Source: Streptomyces pacificus
Lineage (GTDB): Bacteria > Actinomycetota > Actinomycetes > Streptomycetales > Streptomycetaceae
DNA: 64,000 nucleotides
Direction: 5' to 3'
Assembly (NCBI RefSeq): GCF_011766325.1
Contig: NZ_BLLG01000007.1
Span: 1-64,000, forward strand
Of this stretch, positions 62,617-64,000 are shown piece after piece; the stretch's first letter is position 1; every line of letters starts with the position of its first letter. Both the position numbers and the translations under genes were made by a program. The notes beneath the pieces were generated by a model. The model was not told the origin of the DNA, did not search any database, and worked only from the letters and a program-made list of their open reading frames with translations.

Positions 62617-62650
62617 TATGTAAGTGGCACCTTGTTGAGTGGCAACTTAC
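62617..62650 (-). promoter_or_regulatory. Promoter and candidate operator of the MFS gene
   Basis: On the minus strand TTGCCA (62645-62640), 17 bases, TACATA (62622-62617). GTAAGT (62620-62625) and ACTTAC (62645-62650) form the arms of an inverted repeat across the promoter, and AGTGGCA occurs twice inside it. It looks like a repressor site. Confidence 0.55.
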
Positions 62651-62719
62651 AGTTAGGTCTCCCCGGACGGCCAGCGAATTGTCGGCGGACGTCCGTCAGC
62701 CGCCGCGCGGGGCGTCGAT

Positions 62720-62725
62720 TAGGCT
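62720..62725 (+). promoter_or_regulatory. -10 box (TAGGCT) for gpmA
   Basis: TAGGCT, 7 bases, then ATG 62733: leaderless arrangement. Confidence 0.5.
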
Positions 62726-62732
62726 CGGCCGT

Positions 62733-63494
62733 ATGGCCGACGCGACGTACAAGCTGATCCTCCTCCGCCACGGCGAGAGCGAGTGGAACGCGAAGAACCT
62801 GTTCACCGGGTGGGTGGACGTCAACCTCACCGAGAAGGGCGAGAAAGAGGCCGTCCGGGGCGGCGAACTGCTCGAGGACGCCGGTCTGCTCCCCGACGTG
62901 GTGCACACCTCGCTCCAGAAGCGAGCCATCCGCACCGCCCAGCTCGCGCTGGAGGCCGCGGACCGCCACTGGATCCCGGTACACCGCTCCTGGCGCCTGA
63001 ACGAGCGCCACTACGGCGCCCTGCAGGGCAAGGACAAGGCCCAGACGCTCGCGGAGTTCGGCCAGGAGCAGTTCATGCTGTGGCGGCGCTCCTACGACGT
63101 GCCGCCGCCGCCGATCGACGACGACAACGAGTTCTCCCAGGCGCACGACGCCCGCTACGCGGCGATTCCCCCGGAGCTGCGCCCGCGCACGGAGTGCCTC
63201 AAGGACGTCGGCGCCCGGATGCTGCCGTACTGGTACGACGCCGTCGTCCCCGACCTGCTGACCGGTCGCACGGTCCTCGTCGCCGCCCACGGAAACAGCC
63301 TGCGTGCCCTGGTCAAGCACCTGGACGGCGTCTCCGACGCAGACATCGCGGCCCTGAACATCCCCACGGGCATCCCGCTCGCCTACGACCTGGACGCCGA
63401 CTTCAAGCCGGTCAACCCTGGCGGCACCTACCTCGACCCGGAGGCCGCCGCGGCGGCGATCGAAGCGGTCAGGAACCAGGGCAGGAAGAAGTAG
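62733..63494 (+). CDS. gpmA: 2,3-bisphosphoglycerate-dependent phosphoglycerate mutase
   Basis: A 253-residue glycolytic enzyme interconverting 3- and 2-phosphoglycerate. The phospho-His is His13 in [21 protein letters not shown] and [19 protein letters not shown] with the second His are present. ATG 62733 matches the family start; an in-frame start at 62679 adds a nonconserved leader. Monocistronic. Confidence 0.96.
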   Translation: MADATYKLILLRHGESEWNAKNLFTGWVDVNLTEKGEKEAVRGGELLEDAGLLPDVVHTSLQKRAIRTAQLALEAADRHWIPVHRSWRLNERHYGALQGKDKAQTLAEFGQEQFMLWRRSYDVPPPPIDDDNEFSQAHDARYAAIPPELRPRTECLKDVGARMLPYWYDAVVPDLLTGRTVLVAAHGNSLRALVKHLDGVSDADIAALNIPTGIPLAYDLDADFKPVNPGGTYLDPEAAAAAIEAVRNQGRKK

Positions 63495-63507
63495 TCTTCC
63501 CTCCCCG

Positions 63508-63544
63508 GGCCCCCTGTCTGCGATCTTCTCGCCGGTAGGGGGCC
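63508..63544 (+). terminator. Hairpin after gpmA
   Basis: GGCCCCCT pairs with AGGGGGCC across a 21-base loop, 13 bases past the stop. Confidence 0.55.
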
Positions 63545-63751
63545 TGCTGCTGTGCCCGGGGCGTCCCCGGGCCGTCGGACTCGGGTGATGCGGCGCGTCG
63601 GTCGGACACCCACCCGGAAGGCGCACACGGGTAGCGGATGCCGGGCCCTGCGGGGCGGACATCCGCTCTCTTTGACAGGTCCCCGTAGCGGGAGCACCCT
63701 GGAAATGCCCTTAATGTCCGATGAGTTCTCCATGGTCGGAGGTGCAGGGGA

Positions 63752-64000
63752 ATGCGTCGCAGGATCGTAGCCGCCTTGTCGGCAGGGGTCGCGGGGCTCG
63801 CACTCGGTGTGATGCCGGCGACAGGGTCGTACGCCGCGAGCCAGGTCACAGCTGACCGTGGCTGTTCCGATTGGAGGGGCGGGGGCTGCGGTCACTACGA
63901 CAACCACCGCGACTACCGGCACCACGATCGGTACTACGACAACGGGTACTACGACAACGGGTACTACGACAACGGGTACTACGACAACGGGTACTACGAC
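63752..64000 (+). CDS. Secreted protein with tyrosine-rich YYDNG repeats (partial, runs off window)
   Basis: ATG 63752, with GGAGGTGCAGGGG upstream, opens a frame that continues to the window end (83 codons seen). The signal peptide is clear: MRRRIVAALSAGVAGLALGV, then a likely cleavage after SYAAS. The mature part has two Cys (GCSDWRGGGCGHY), His/Asp/Tyr-rich sequence, then perfect YYDNG pentapeptides. I recognise no family. It could be a surface or matrix protein, with metal binding or tyrosine cross-linking possible (inference). Confidence 0.75.
   Translation, partial: MRRRIVAALSAGVAGLALGVMPATGSYAASQVTADRGCSDWRGGGCGHYDNHRDYRHHDRYYDNGYYDNGYYDNGYYDNGYYD
63932..64000. repeat. 15-bp tandem repeat (TACTACGACAACGGG)
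   Basis: At least 4.6 perfect copies up to the window edge, encoding YYDNG in the secreted protein. Confidence 0.95.

Noticed and set aside
1..64000. tRNA or rRNA genes
   Set aside because: Looked for T-loop GGTTCGA-type blocks with matching acceptor stems and for rRNA sequence; none found by eye.

Overview
The window is chromosomal DNA of a Streptomyces-type actinomycete. GC is very high, almost every gene has a G/C third position, and GTG (sometimes TTG) starts are common. Many genes seem to be transcribed leaderless from a TANNNT box 6-7 bases before the start. The content is diagnostic: mycothiol genes mshA and mshD, glnR, nur, rsiG and csoR. From memory, not checked here, the order follows the Streptomyces coelicolor core segment running from the SCO4126 region to gpmA (SCO4209). 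I see no transposase, integrase, rRNA, tRNA or CRISPR array.

Layout. (1) 0.1-13.4 kb: a GNAT acetyltransferase, then a six-gene minus-strand cluster resembling a type IV secretion apparatus (VirD4-like, VirB4 C-half, VirB3/VirB4 N-half fusion, VirB6/TrbL-like, VirB8-like, and a small two-helix protein). A thioesterase follows, then a divergent transglycosylase/NlpC-P60 hydrolase of VirB1 type, a PAP2 phosphatase, a lipoprotein and a 55-residue protein. No relaxase is visible. (2) 13.4-24.9 kb: the copper repressor csoR and a phosphate block: PhoU-like plus Pit, pstSCAB with PHO boxes, and an overlapping ppk-CHAD-Nudix polyphosphate operon. (3) 25-35 kb: a membrane protein coupled to mshD, a secreted 5'-nucleotidase, an HtrA protease/response regulator/sensor kinase operon, a LacI regulator, and glnR. 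(4) 35-45 kb: a MoaD/ThiS-like protein, membrane proteins, and a sulfur group headed by a cysteine-containing leader peptide (sulfurtransferase, DUF1416). Then DsrE, a 32-residue membrane peptide, a nitrobindin-like protein, nur, ygfZ, dtd and rsiG. (5) 45-54 kb, the more variable part: an aldo/keto reductase remnant, an ABC exporter with a DUF4097 protein facing a two-domain regulator, an orphan hypothetical, an RlmA-type methyltransferase, vapBC, and an XRE regulator-HBHA-like-DUF2516 trio. (6) 54-64 kb: a PP2C phosphatase with a receiver domain, an NlpC/P60 hydrolase, a methyltransferase, mshA-ybjN, an MFS exporter, gpmA, and the start of a secreted protein with tyrosine-rich pentapeptide repeats cut by the window edge.

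How it fits together. The phosphate block covers uptake (Pst, Pit), storage (Ppk with a polyphosphate-binding CHAD protein) and release from nucleotides (5'-nucleotidase). The HtrA-regulator-kinase operon has the architecture of an envelope-stress circuit. Two mycothiol enzymes, sulfurtransfer genes and several metal or redox regulators give the window a thiol/metal homeostasis flavour. The most intriguing system is the type IV-like cluster. Its VirB4 is divided between two proteins, its VirD4-like protein seems to have lost its P-loop, and it has no DNA-processing partner. That points to a dedicated cell-envelope or protein-transport role rather than ordinary conjugation.
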